From positions 9,219,823-9,283,822 of the forward strand of contig OY718803.1 of assembly GCA_963070105.1 (NCBI GenBank): a stretch of 64,000 nucleotides of DNA. Direction: 5' to 3'. This document shows, one piece after another, positions 12,865 through 27,874 of the stretch (the stretch's first letter is position 1; the number at the start of each line of letters is the position of its first letter). Source of the stretch: Litomosoides sigmodontis. Lineage: Eukaryota; Nematoda; Chromadorea; Rhabditida; Onchocercidae. A model generated the notes under the pieces. It saw only the letters and a program-made list of their open reading frames with translations. It had not been told where the DNA came from and did no database searches. A program made the position numbers and the translations under genes.

Positions 12865-15825
12865 TTAGTAAAATTTCGCTTTCTCCGGCTTGCTTCTGAA
12901 ATGAAAGGTACTTTAAAAAGGAGACTGGGAATATGATTAATATAGTGGCGTATGTATCTGCTTGGTTAAATCAAGGATTGCTGCTGAAAACATACCTTAT
13001 CCATAGGACGAGGACGATAATTGCACTCTGCACTAAAATAATAGTTACGAAAAATGATGATGACAAACAGGAAACATTTGCACAATTATCACTAACGGGT
13101 TGAGCACTGGGCTGAAAAGCATTTTGCAGTTAATGAAACTTCCATTTTTAAGAAAGCAGTAAAATGGACAACTAAAGAATGAAGAAATAAATAAATGGTC
13201 GTAGGGTTGGGAAGGAAAGGAACAGGGGATGTCTGAAGAATTGTTGGGAACACAAAGAAATGGCACAACACAAATTCTTAGGAGTGCTCTCTTAAAATAA
13301 CAGCATGGAAATCTTTCACGAATGGCGCTTGTTTTCATTAGTTGTCATAATTCCAAATCTCTCTCTCTCTCTCTCTTTCTCTCCCTGATTAAATGAAAAT
13401 CACCGTTCCAAGTTGTGTTGTTCTAATTTGTCGTACATCATTTTGTATTGTTTCCATTAGAGATCGTAAAGCTGGATCTGGCCCGTTGCTAGATGGAGGA
13501 CCCACTGCACTTCCACTTCCCATTTTTTGCTCGAGATTATAGGTACGAGTGAATATTTCATTCACGTAGCTCTTTATATCCCGTATGCTAGATGTTAGAT
13601 CCCGTAGCGACTATAACAAAAATTCATAACAAATGTACAAGCTTTCCAGCTTACACACACAGTCAATCGATGAACACCAAAAGTTACAGAAGATAGCAAC
13701 CTGCAACGCCTCATTCTTTTCATGTTGCTGGAAACCTCCAGCACCGATAGCCACTTCACCTGGTTTACCAAGCGCAGCTCCATCAACTTTAGCTGCACAC
13801 TGTTGAATCACTGCAGATTGAACATTTTGTTGCTGACTAAAAGTGATGTTTTGGAATACTTCTAATTTTTAATCACAGTGATTTCATGTCAGAAAGTATT
13901 GCTCAAGGGTACCTGATATCCTTCAATCGATTTTCCAAATGCTGCAGAATTTGATGGATATTTGTTTGCATCTCAAAAATCATTCGCATTTCTCTCTGTG
14001 ATGCATCCTCATATACTTCAGCGATTTCTTCATCTAATGTATCTGGCTTTGCTTTTTCGGGGTGCTCCTTCTTGAACCTGTAAAAATAAGAAGTAAGCGG
14101 GGTTCCCTTATTCTGTTACCTTTTCTTGATATAATATAAATAAAAGAAGCCAAAGAAATTTAAAAAACACAGCTAATTCATTAAATCAAGAATCTTATTT
14201 TACACAATATTCATACCTTTGCCGTTCTTTTTCATATTCTTTCATCTGTCTTTCAAATTCAGCATCATATTTCTGTTTCTCTTCTTGTGGAAGAACCGAA
14301 GGCGCTGGTGCTCTGTCGGTATATAATGAAAATACGCTGTATTTAACAATATCATGATCATCTGCTAAACCACCCGTAGCGGCGGAAATACCTGAAGATT
14401 TAAAAATTTAATTTTTATAGTGAAAACATTTTCATAATTTATAAACCTGCTAATTTACAATAGTGCCTTAGCTAAACATGATTATTATTGCTTTACTGTC
14501 ATAATTTGCAGTACGCACCGAAAAAACCGTTCTTTGGCAAAAATATGTTCTCAGAGCGAATACATAATTCGTATCGAGGTACAGCTTGCAGACCATCGGA
14601 TATTGATACGGTAAGAACATTGCGAAGATATTCAATTTTCAAATGTACTGGATACGGTTTGTTACGAAAATCTTTCTGACAACCTGAAACTATTTCTGAT
14701 AAAAAGATAACCATAAAACAAACTATAGAAAAACCATTTTCATTAGGTACCAAGTTCAAGTCATTAGATGCGGTAACTGCTACCATTAATTTAATTCTTT
14801 TCCAAAAATCAAATTGGAAGTTGGAGAAAGAGTCCACCTGAAAGCATTTGTTGGGAGCCATCTGTCTGATGGTCATATTGTCTGGTACCATCGTTAATCA
14901 TTAACGCCACAAATGGATTATTTTTCTGCGCATCATTGTCAAACGAATCCAGGAAAAGCCCCATTCCCGTCCAATAATCATTTGCCCCAAATACCTGCAA
15001 TAGAGACGAGACACTTTCTTTCCATCAGTTCGAAGACTAATGATGCCATCGAGACCATAAAAAAAAGCGAACACTAATGAGCGGAAAAAAGTAATTGCCC
15101 TTGTAGGTAATAGTTTTTTAACAGCATATATTTTCCGGTAATTGATGAAAAAAAAAGTGACCGATGACTAAAATGCTCGAAGAAATAGCAGATATTAAAT
15201 TCAGCAGCAGACTATCATTCCTGCAAAAATATTTCACAAAAACTAGGAACTGTTACGTTCAGTAGCAATCAGTTGATATCTGTTAATCGTAGCATCATTA
15301 ATTATTAAATTTGATTGACTAAAATTACAAAAGCCAGTTGCAAAAAAAAAAATCTTACAGGACCAAGAGTGGGTTGCTGAGCAGTATACCAGACAGCAAT
15401 GCCATCAGCACCAATACGACCCTGTCCAGTTACTCGAAAAGCAATTTGAATTTCAAAATGGTCCGATTCAGCCATTACTCGCTTATTCCATGCAAGTCCT
15501 AAAATTATCATATTCAGATACCCGACTTGAAACATCTCCCTTCCTCCTGCGATCATTAACTAGTAAGTCAAGACCAACATAGTAAGACACCAAACTCACC
15601 CTTTCGACTTCTCATAGACGGTGCTAATCGAAGTTGCTCGCTGGAAGCTATTGCATCACCCATAATTGTCCAGAATGGAATAGTGCCGTCACGTAAAGAT
15701 AAATCAGGTGCACGAAAACTATGCTTATACTCAAAACGTCTTTGTACAGGCCCATCTGCTGCTTGGGTTAGTAATGACAACCTATATATTGTTAGTAGTG
15801 ACAGGAATGATACGAGGGTCCACAT
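12865..15825 (-). CDS. ile-1: ERGIC-53-like L-type lectin cargo receptor
   Basis: Type I membrane lectin carrying glycoproteins from ER to ERGIC/Golgi. Eleven minus-strand exons: 15600-15825, 15359-15498, 14838-14994, 14519-14683, 14217-14391, 13913-14077, 13701-13836, 13404-13610, 13069-13111, 12996-13032, 12865-12895; 493 residues, all phases consistent. Signal peptide MWTLVSFLSLLTIYRLSLL. L-type lectin fold with FRVTGQGRIGADGIAVWY, LFLDSFDND (the Ca/sugar-binding Asp-Asn region), CQKDFRNKPYPVHLKI and SAATGGLADDHD. A charged coiled-coil stalk follows. The three tiny last exons encode a short hydrophobic segment (LQSAIIVLVLWI) and tail RSKPEKAKFY, a KxKxx-type retrieval signal instead of KKFF. 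The ATG follows a GCAG acceptor by 10 nt. The last three exons rest on phase and tail similarity and are less certain. Confidence 0.9.
13359..13383. repeat. CT dinucleotide microsatellite
   Basis: TCTCTC run inside an ERGIC-53 intron, interrupted once by TTT. Confidence 0.85.
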
Positions 15826-15835
15826 TATAGTTCCC

Positions 15836-17550
15836 CTGCAAAGTGAAATAATAAATGACATTAGATTAAATGGATGACTTGAATGAATGAATGAATGATG
15901 AATGACATTTGCAGATTGTTTGAATCTATTTCATACGATGCTGTTAGTCGTACTCAATATATATGAACACGTGCGTCAATTTCTCTCTTTACGTTTAGCC
16001 TTATTTCTCCCTTCATCATATATAAGCAGACAACGTGTAGCACTGATTCCATGAAAAACTTCTGCATGTGACTTACACGATTAGCAGTGGAAATGTGATT
16101 ACATGTCTCTCACATAGATATATACAGTAGCTTAAATTAGCAAAAAATATGTGTAATAGAAGATTTTCTCAAGTTATAGCGAAAGTTTAGTCTTATCCTC
16201 AAGTTCAATTTAAAACATATCTATATGAAAGACAAAATTCACAAGCATTCGTCCCCTGCTCATATAACCACTATACGATATACATATATATAGGTCAACA
16301 ATCATCTTTAATGTCGTCGGTAGATAACTTAAAACTAGATGACTGGATATCATAACTTTGTCATACCGATACCGATGTCACTAATATATCATCAAATGAT
16401 AATGAATTACTTAGAAACATATATCACTGATACACCCATAACATAGCCTTATGCATTTTTGATCAAAATTATTAATTATATAATAACACTGAATAACACG
16501 ATCAGACATGTGATGACGACAGAAAGGATGACAAACTGTAGTAAACACACATTCGATTCAGTCTTCATCAATTACTCTGCTAAAATTTACTATTCCTGTT
16601 CAGTGCGACAATTCATCAAACGCTTTCTCTCGCTATCTCTCTGCCAAAGTCAACAGGATATATCGACGGTAGACGATAGCATTCATTGCTTCCTGCCTTC
16701 CTACCAGTATGAATTTATAATCGAGCATTCGCTTAATAATAATCATGCATTCTACATTAATTCATTGAAAAATAAGAGGAAAAGATAGTGTATTAAATTT
16801 GAACAATTATAATATATAGACGCTCTCGACATTATAATCTCTATCAATAGTAAAAGTTTTATCTTTAAAAAAAAAATTTACTTTCAAATAATTATAGTGC
16901 AAAAAGACATCGTTATATGTAACACCTGAGCAATCCTAAATCTAAAGAATTTTATTTAGAACTGGACTATAATACTGTATAGGTTCATATATTCTAACTT
17001 CAGTAAGATAAGAAAGACCAAATGATCATGCACATCGTTCATTTCGAAACAAAATTTCAACAGGAATGATTTGCTGCATATCCTGGAACTATAAAATTTG
17101 AAGGCAAACAACCAAGCTTCCTGCTATCATTTTCAACTCATTGAAACACTTAGATTTAAAATAATATTCAACAAATGCGGTGACGAAGGATCTTTTTTTT
17201 TTGAAAAATTATTTCCCATAGTTGAAAAAGAAATATGCGAGATCATAACACTTTTCACATAAATGTATTTAATGGAATTAATCGTCCTATCTCGATAGTT
17301 GATGCGATGAACTCTTCAACATTAGCTTAAACCGACAAGTGTTGCAGAAATCATTGCGAATGCTAAATTGAAATGTTTTTTTTCCAGAAAATCCAATTGT
17401 CAATTAGAATTTCATGATTTGAATCACCTAATTTTAGTTCGTTTGGAATTCTTTGTAACAAATTTTATATGCAATAAAAGTGCTGCATACAAAATTTTTT
17501 ACATACATAATTCTTATAAATTAAAATTTTACAAATGGATGCATGAAACA
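15836..17550. other. Gene-free stretch between ERGIC-53 and ATE1
   Basis: About 1.7 kb of AT-rich sequence with short TATATA runs (e.g. 16281-16291). Open frames here are short and show no homology. It should hold the ERGIC-53 promoter and the ATE1 3' UTR. Confidence 0.6.
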
Positions 17551-20356
<2,806 letters not shown>

Positions 20357-20489
20357 TACTGAATATGTCTGCTTGTACATTCCGTGTGTGCTCAATGCAA
20401 GAGCATAAATCAAATGTACGTTAACACAATAGTTCTCATGTACGAGTTGAACAAGAAAAATGTCTTTAAGAAACATTTGAAGAACAGCA

Positions 20490-20502
20490 TTTATTATTTA
20501 TT
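20490..20502 (-). terminator. Overlapping AATAAA polyadenylation signals after mL64
   Basis: Two AATAAA hexamers on the minus strand, about 31-43 nt beyond the mL64 stop and 134 nt before the ate-1 ATG. This is the arrangement expected between genes of a nematode operon. Confidence 0.55.
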
Positions 20503-20532
20503 TCTATATTCTAACAAACAACTACACCAAAA

Positions 20533-21946
20533 TCATGACTCTTCTTCTTTCTCCTGTTTCTTTTTTTCCTTCCTTCGTGATGTGCGTTTCTTCAACGATA
20601 ATTCATCTTTCTCTGCTAATTTAGCTGCCTGTAATCCTCGCCCACATTTAGATGATGGTTCAATCAAAGAAACAAAATTAAAAAATCAAACGAAAATTAA
20701 AAACCTTAGTTAAAAAAAACTGGAGCTCCATACTTTAAAAAACCGATGTTTGACTAAAAGATTACGAGAAACGACACTTCATTAATATATGTTAACTACT
20801 AACTTTCTTCTTTGCTTCTGTCATTTTTTCAAACAAAATTGGGAATCGTGGGTCGTCAGTCGAGACTTCATAGCCATAGTATTCAATAATGTCTTTAGCT
20901 TGCTTCTCCGCTTCTAATTCCTGTTTCGACTTCACAGGAACCACCTCTTTTTTAGTCTCCAAAAATTCTCGCAACATTTCCGGATATTTATCTTCAAGTG
21001 CAGCCACTTCTTTAAGCCTGCAAATAAGCACCATTTTAACACGATTCTTCTAGTGCATTATAATCGTACTGAACGAAATTACATTATGACTGGATCCACA
21101 AGTAAAAAATTAAATTGCAAAATAAACGCTTAAATGCTATACAAATAAAAAAACATCCTTATTGAATGTAAACAATTACCGTGTTAAAGTAGTGGTAGTT
21201 TCTAATTTTTTATTATCTTCAACAACTTTTAAAACATCGCTGTATTTCATGTACCACCCTACTGCTTCTTCCTCCTGAATTTCCTGAAAATTACTGCCTA
21301 TATTAAGATGTCTTATTGGCTTTTACGATTAATTCTGCAGTACAATTATAAAATATCTTTTGTAATATGGCATAACGATTTGAAAGTACGATGCATCAGT
21401 AAAACAAAAATTGAATTTCACTTTGAAAGTAGTGGCAGCTAGGCAAAATTTAGTTCAATTCATTGCATAAAGCAATAAATGTATAGCCAGCTACACAATA
21501 ACTTTGCATTTCTAAATTTAAAAAAAATATTGAAAAAAAGTGGATGAGTGATAAACAAAATGTAATCCTCACTTCGACAGTGGGCCATAGCTCATCAGGA
21601 TTAACACCGCTAGCCAAGCCATAAGTACCGAAACGTTCACGTTTTGCCCACACCTCTTTCTCCCATTCATATGATATAGGCGGTAGGCGGCCTTCAGCAA
21701 TTAAACGATGCCTTTCGGTTAACCTGTAATTTGGAATGGTATTAATTAAAATGAATAAGCATGAATTGCAGACAGTGTGATAAGGTAATATTACCTTGAT
21801 ACAATTTTTGTATTTCTACTGCTACACTGTTCGTCTAGTAAGCTTGATGAGCTATCAGTAGCATTCGGGATTCCTGTCACTGTTGCTTTATCCAGGAAAG
21901 ATGAATATCGTACTATACATATTGCTGGTAATCGACCGCGCTGCAT
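20533..21946 (-). CDS. Mitochondrial ribosomal protein mL64 (CRIF1/GADD45GIP1)
   Basis: Component of the large mitoribosomal subunit near the peptide exit, needed for making OXPHOS subunits. Five minus-strand exons: 21795-21946, 21573-21723, 21180-21283, 20804-21017, 20533-20628; 238 residues, phase-consistent. The N-terminus MQRGRLPAICIVRYSSF is a typical presequence. The family core is W-x2-ERFGTYGLASGVNPDELWPTVE, followed by a coiled coil (KEVAALEDKYPEMLREFLETKK), then EYYGYEVSTDDPRFPILFEKM, matching mammalian LLGYQVDPRSARFQELL, and a Lys-rich tail ending KKKQEKEEES. An in-frame GTG at 21973 is not the start: a TTATCAG acceptor lies between it and the ATG at 21946. Probable upstream cistron of an operon with ate-1; divergent from the small gene at 22300. 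Confidence 0.9.
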
Positions 21947-22299
21947 CACTATGTTACTGATAACCGGCCACACTCGTTACCACATCGTTACCACCACACC
22001 ATGCAATCAGGAATCCGGAAAACGTGCTTCTTTAATCCTTCCCAACACCAACTGACCAAGTGACTCCTACGTGTAGGTTCTCACTGTTGGCTATTTGATC
22101 CCTAGTGCAACAACGGACACGTTGTGCGTTTCGAGATGTTAAGGGCTGGTTTTCCGGGATAGTCTACGGGGTGTACATATTTCTTGCCTGTTGTTTTTGC
22201 ATCTCAGTTCATTGCTTCAAGCGAATTCTCAATTTTTGAATTTTAAGACATTTAGAAGTTACTTATATGGATCATTTTTAGGGTGCTTATTTATGATTG
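21947..22299. promoter_or_regulatory. Divergent intergenic region, mL64 / small membrane protein
   Basis: About 350 bp between head-to-head starts. TTTTTAG at 22274-22280 is a probable trans-splice acceptor for the plus-strand gene. No other motif identified. Confidence 0.45.
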
Positions 22300-22678
22300 A
22301 TGATAAAGCCACCAAAGTGGCTTTGGTTTCTGGATCTTACCGTTGGTGTGGTACTCGTTTCCGGTATTACATCTTTTTTTGTCTGGCGACGTTCGGAAGA
22401 TTTTAGAAAGAGTACTTTCTCTCGCGTACCTCGAATTGCTGATTATTTTTATGAGGTTTGTTTTCCATTATTTATTTTTCATTTCTGATATTATGTTGCT
22501 TTTTTTCCAACTTGACCTCATGATAGTTAATCATCTAAAATTTGATGTTCTTTCTTCCTGAGAAATTGTTGTAATCAATTTCTAGACAGAAAATATAATT
22601 GGTGGACAGCTTCGAGGCACACGTTTGAAAAGGAAAGATATTCATAAGTGGTTTCCCGAAGAAGGCGACAATCAGTGA
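22300..22678 (+). CDS. Unknown small single-pass membrane protein
   Basis: Not recognised. Two exons, 22300-22455 and 22586-22678 (stop 22676-22678), encode about 82 residues. After a short basic lead (MIKPPKW) there is one transmembrane segment (LWFLDLTVGVVLVSGITSFFVW), then a basic tail with RRSEDFRKS, GGQLRGTRLKRKDIHKWFPE and an acidic end. This topology, the size and the neighbours (mL64, COX19) would suit a mitochondrial inner-membrane assembly factor, but that is only inference. A GTGAGC donor overlaps the stop codon at 22675, so the gene might instead splice into the exons at 22868 and 22993; the frames I tried that way were less protein-like. Confidence 0.5.
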
Positions 22679-22699
22679 GCTCTTCTAAACTGCTGCATT

Positions 22700-23135
22700 A
22701 TGAAAATCAAACTTTCTCATATTAATACACTCATGCTTCCCGTTTGCCTTCTATGTAAGTAATGTTCATTTAACTTGTATATTTGTATGAGTTGTTTTTC
22801 ATTCAACGACTGATGTGTTTTGATTAATTCAACTGTTTGAAAGAACTGCTGAGCTTATCTCATCTAGCAAAACAAGCAATCTCGGAGGAAGAGGCAGTTG
22901 CAAGTGGTAAAGTGGACAATTTGAGGAGAAATTTCTAAATATTCGAATTTTAACGGTTAGTGTCGATTTTTTTAAAGCATATTTCATTGCAGCATGTGTG
23001 TCGTCTTATGCGCTATTTGTAAACTGGAAGAAAAAACAACCCCCCAAACCAATACCAATTCAAAGCTTGGAACGTTTTGAGAAAATGATGGAATCTAGGG
23101 GAGGATCTATGATGCGACCTAGAGCCGACAACTGA
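22700..23135 (+). CDS. Possible second small gene of unknown function
   Basis: Not recognised. A phase-consistent three-exon model (22700-22754, 22868-22906, 22993-23135) encodes 78 residues: an N-terminal hydrophobic region (KLSHINTLMLPVCLLS), an acidic turn (SEEEAVAS), then SSYALFVNWKKKQPPKP and a basic, Met-rich end (MMESRGGSMMRPRADN). The last exon is the most protein-like part. It starts only 22 nt after the preceding stop with no clear own acceptor, so it may be a second cistron, or its exons may belong to the preceding gene. The first exon is the weakest part. Confidence 0.33.
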
Positions 23136-23737
23136 TTTAAATCGATTGTTATATGACGAAACATGTAGAACCTTGTATAGTATTTTACTTGTCAGATTCC
23201 TTAAGTTTTTATGACACTATTTCCAAATGATAAAATTTTTATTGAAAAAAATGAAGTCAAGTTTTCAACAGTTTGCGCTTTCCACTAATAGAACTCTTAT
23301 TCGCCGTGTCAGTAACATAAGTTTCGCATGTGGCGATCCATCCTCCTCATTCACCCTTATTTTTTTCAAATTTTTTGCAGAAAGTTGTGGCAGTTTGTGT
23401 TTTGAGAGCTTCCTGTTTTTTTTCTACAATATAAAATGTTATCTTTTCATTGGAATTATTTGAGATGTCGAAACTTTTTCTTGTTTGCTAAAATATTTCT
23501 TAAAGAATTTTCAAAGATCAATCTTTGCTTTTATTGCTTTCTGTTGGAACAGTGGAAGAAATTTTCAGTTAATATTTAATTTTTGGTACATTTTTATTAG
23601 CAGTGTTAGAATTCAATTAATACTGTATTCATTAAAGAAGTAACACACTGCACTGTAGCTCTAGAAAAACTGATGCGATAAAAAATTTTTCAGCATTCTT
23701 GATAATTCTTGAAGTGAGAATCAGCTTAATCTTCAAG

Positions 23738-24069
23738 ATGAGCTTTCCTATGAAAGTGCCCACTCCATCACCACCTGCTAAGGGATCCTTTCCTCTGGAT
23801 CATAAAGGACAGTGCAGATATGAAATGCTTAAATATATGCTGTGCTTGAATGAACATGAGGTCTGGTTTTCAACTTTTATATTTTCTACATTGTGGAAGG
23901 AATCGTGAAATATCTCTAAATGATGTCACAGTTGTGATATTTTTTTCAGCAAAAGATTGATGAATGTCGTAATTTTGCAAAAATTTATCTAAAATGTCGG
24001 ATGGACAGTGGGTTAATGCAGCAAGAGGATTGGAGGTACCTCGGTTTCTCCGATAAAGACGATGCGTAA
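23738..24069 (+). CDS. cox-19: Cytochrome c oxidase assembly factor COX19
   Basis: Small intermembrane-space protein that helps copper delivery for cytochrome c oxidase assembly. Two exons, 23738-23860 and 23950-24069; 80 residues. The N-terminal [15 protein letters not shown] matches the conserved COX19 start. It carries the twin CX9C coiled-coil-helix pair: [11 protein letters not shown] in exon 1 and [11 protein letters not shown] in exon 2, imported and oxidised by the MIA40 route. The family end LGFSDKDD follows. The ATG directly follows CTTCAAG, a possible trans-splice acceptor. Confidence 0.92.
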
Positions 24070-27000
24070 CCGTGAAAAGTTGGTTTTTATAAAAGTTTTA
24101 CCCTATAATCAAATATGGATCGACTTGTTTCATTTACGAAGGGCGTGTGGAGCTGATCATGCACATTTTGTTTTTATATGTTTTTTAATAACTTGTAAAG
24201 CATCGAAATCAGGATTGACTTCTGGCCATTCGATTTTTACCACTAGTTATAACTGAATGAATGGTTCCGATTTTTTGTAAATTTTAACGTTGATTTTTGT
24301 GGATTAGGCGTATTTTATGGCTGTTCGAGACAAGTGAGATTTTTTTCATTGCAGTATTGTTTACATGGGTTGAAGTATGGTAATAGGAGGAGATGATGGA
24401 AATGAAGATATATAACAATAAGCTGTGTGGGTATGTGGTGATGTGGATTTGTGATTACTTTGAAGTATTCATGCAAAGCAGTGAACTGTAGATTAGCAAT
24501 ATGAATTAATGGCCAGTTATGGATCGCTAAATTTTCTGAGAATTATAGTGCTGAAAGCTGGTAAATGAATGTAACTTCGTCCCTTGTATACTTCACAACC
24601 AATTAAGTAGTGAATGAATTTATCGTTGTGGCGTCATCGTTACAATGAACCATGTGACTGTAACTGTAATGACAATTCGATTCAGCTTCAGTTCATTGCA
24701 TGTAAAGTGTAGAGGGGCTAAAATTATACATACGTGCAATATCGTGCATACGTGCGTACGTATGCACTTATGTATAATTTATGTATAATTCACGTACTTT
24801 GTATGGCATATTTTTTAATATTTGCAAACTTCGAAATATTACTGTAAATGAATCGTGCGATATGTTTGATGGCATAATTCTAATTATGCAACATTTTTAT
24901 TTAAAATGCTCTTAGTGATTTCTTTGATATTATGGTTTTTTTTTTGTTATGAATAGATGTCTTCATTCTGAGTTCAGCCTTGATACTGAATAATGAATAA
25001 AGCATTGCTCCATATTAAAATAAAGCATTGCTCCATTGGCTAATTTAAATTTCATCTAATAATATAAAAGTGAATCTGATTGTCACATGCTATAAAACAT
25101 GCTTGAATTACGAAATAAGATAAAGGAGAATTGATTGCATAGAGAAACTATGTTGTCCCTTGTGACGTGCTTAACTCTTTTCCAATTTGAAATAGCGAAT
25201 TTTTGCACCTTGCAGTGGTAGTATGGCAAAAAGAAAATGAAATAATAGAAATGGTAAATAAGATGAAAGCATATTGATAAGTGAATTAGTTGCAAATATG
25301 TTTCTCATCTTTTTTAATAGCATTTGACACTATGCTAAAGTTAAGTAATCTGTTATTTTCTGTTGTGAAATGTGTTTTCTTTTCTTTGTCGTCGCCGTGA
25401 GTTGCCAAATTCACAAGCAATTTTATTTGCAAAGAAAGGTGTTGTGTTGAAATTAATTCCAATGTCAATAAAATTGAATGAAGTGCTTCTCAAAGCTAGC
25501 AGTACAATTAGGAGTAGAATAGGTTGGGAAATTGGTAGTAATCTTTTTGTTGAATTGTTAAAGTACACATATATGATATAGGCGAAATATGAGTGTGCAT
25601 GGTTTAATTATCTCTAAAATATTTTAGCAATGTGAATAGAATTAAATTTGTAATTTTACATTTACTTTGCTTCATCTGTTTTTTTTTTGAATTTATGTTT
25701 AATGAGAAATTTTTGACAGGTTAAAAGTGATGGATTGAAAGAAAAGGTTGATTACATACAGCGAAGGACAGGTATGATTAGCGGTTATGTGCACTGACTG
25801 AGTAATTTTAACATTAAATTAAGAAACTTGGAACAGCGATTAATTACTTTCGATTGGAGAGGAATGATTGTGCGACGACAGTAACAGTAACCAGTTTCGT
25901 TTTGCTTTAACTAAAAACTTTTTAATTTAAGTGAATTAATTGAAGTAACAAATGAATTTTTTCCGTTGAATTTCAATTTTTTTTATAAAATTTTTATATA
26001 AATTGAATTTTTATAAATTTCCTTGGTGAGCTCATTATGAGCTTTCTGTCATTTTTCTTTTCATATGAAATTGCATGAAATCGTTGTATTCTTTCTCTTT
26101 GCCTCATCCACAATAATTATCAGATACTTACTTACTTCTCGAAGAGAAGAGTGACAAGTTTTTTTTAAGCAATTCACGAACACTCCAATTAAACTTTCGT
26201 TAGTTTTATTCCACGTCACTTCTGCTCCTTTGTCATTCGTGAGGCACTTGCACTGTTTTCATCCACTGAACAATTCAAAATAATTTTTGCAAAAAAAAAA
26301 AATGATGAAGGCAAAAAAGTGTTGCAGAAAAATTTGCATGTTGAAAACGAAAAAAAAAAAGATGATACCGTGAATATCTAGCGTTGCAAGTTTGATTGTT
26401 ATTAACTCGAAATTTTTGCAAGATTTTCAAATCTTATCAAATCTTCACCTTCTTTTTCCTCCCCTTCTTCCTTTTGCAATTCACTCAAACTTATTTCATT
26501 CATTTTTTCAAACTCTGTGTTCGATAACTGAACACATCCATCAAATCATTTCGCTGGACATTTGAACTTCCGCTTTCAATCATACGAATCTTCTTCTTCC
26601 GATCCGATAATGTCATGCAAGCAATTGTCCTGACATTTTCTATCGTCCACACCAAACATTAGAAGGAATTAGTGGTTACAGCGGTCTCACAGGGAAAAGG
26701 GACAGGAAGAAGATTAAAACTCTCGCCGTCCATGAGCAGTTTATTTTAACCGCAACTGTTCGGACATTTAGATCACCTGAAGTTAGAGGTTGATGATTGC
26801 TGTCAGTGATTGCTAATTTTTAATGAAATGAAATTTTCGAAATACAGAAATTTTTAGAGGTAATTACTTTAAAATTTATTCATGCAAAAGATATGCACAT
26901 GCACATATTTCAGTCTCATTGAATGAAGGAGGAAGCTCTAATTGAGCATGCTTAATCTGTCTGTTATACCTCTTCCGATAATAAAGTTATTTCATTGATA

Positions 27001-27874
27001 TTTAAAATTATCTGTAAAATTATTAATGAAAAAATGAAAAAATGATGCCATGCTGCAATCAGTGATAAATGTGGTAAGACTTGTAAATATTCATTTTTGT
27101 AATTTTTTGCTTTCTTTTTTCCTTTCTCTCTCTCTCTCAGTTTTTCCCTAGCAAAATAGTCGAGGGATGAGAAAATTTTGCAACTTTTTAAAAATACAAT
27201 TAATCATAGAGTTTTCGCTATGAAGGCATTTACTCTCATAAATGCTATTGATGTAGCTAGGAAATTCTGATCTTTTAAAAAATCAGTGAAATATTTTCTT
27301 GGAGTGCGATCGATATTTACAAAATGTCGGATAAGATTTGTCAATGAGGAGAATTTGATGAATGCAAATCGTGGAATGCAAGCTCAATTATCGTGAATTT
27401 CAATTTGCTCCTACGATATGCATCTATTTATTACCTATAGCAAACAATTTAGAAAGCAATAAACTTCCGCAATTTTAGCTCTTTTACATTTCTTATCATT
27501 TTTAATGAGTGGAAAGAGAGATAGAGAGAGAGAGAGAGAGGGAAAAAAGAAAAGGGAGAGCAGTGAAAAATGGATTATTTAAATGAGTTTGTAATTTATG
27601 TGGAAGAGGTATTTCATGATTACTACCTACACTTTTTATCATCCATCACTAATCACCATCTGATAATGTTTTAATTATTTATCAGCGGGAATTATGCGTT
27701 GTGTGCAATTTAATGCTACTGATCTGATCTGAAATGACTGGAAAAGCGATCGCGCAAAGCATTTTGCACAATTCGGATGGATCGGATGGATCACACTCAA
27801 TGATTTGTGTGAAATAGACGGTTGATGTTTTCAATACTATTGAAAAACTTTTTCTTTTAAGAGTTATTTTTGCA
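24070..27874. other. 3.8-kb gene-free region upstream of decarboxylase
   Basis: AT-rich, without an open frame I could relate to a protein. It has alternating purine-pyrimidine TACGTA-type runs at 24728-24790, a short direct repeat ATAAAGCATTGCTCCAT (about 24996-25036), CT repeats (27127-27140), GA repeats (about 27518-27541), and a copy of the 16-mer from the wve-1 hairpin at about 26833-26848. The right end should contain the decarboxylase promoter. Confidence 0.55.

Noticed and set aside
21947..21973. Upstream extension of mL64 to 21973
   Set aside because: The codon there is GTG, and a TTATCAG acceptor separates it from the ATG at 21946.
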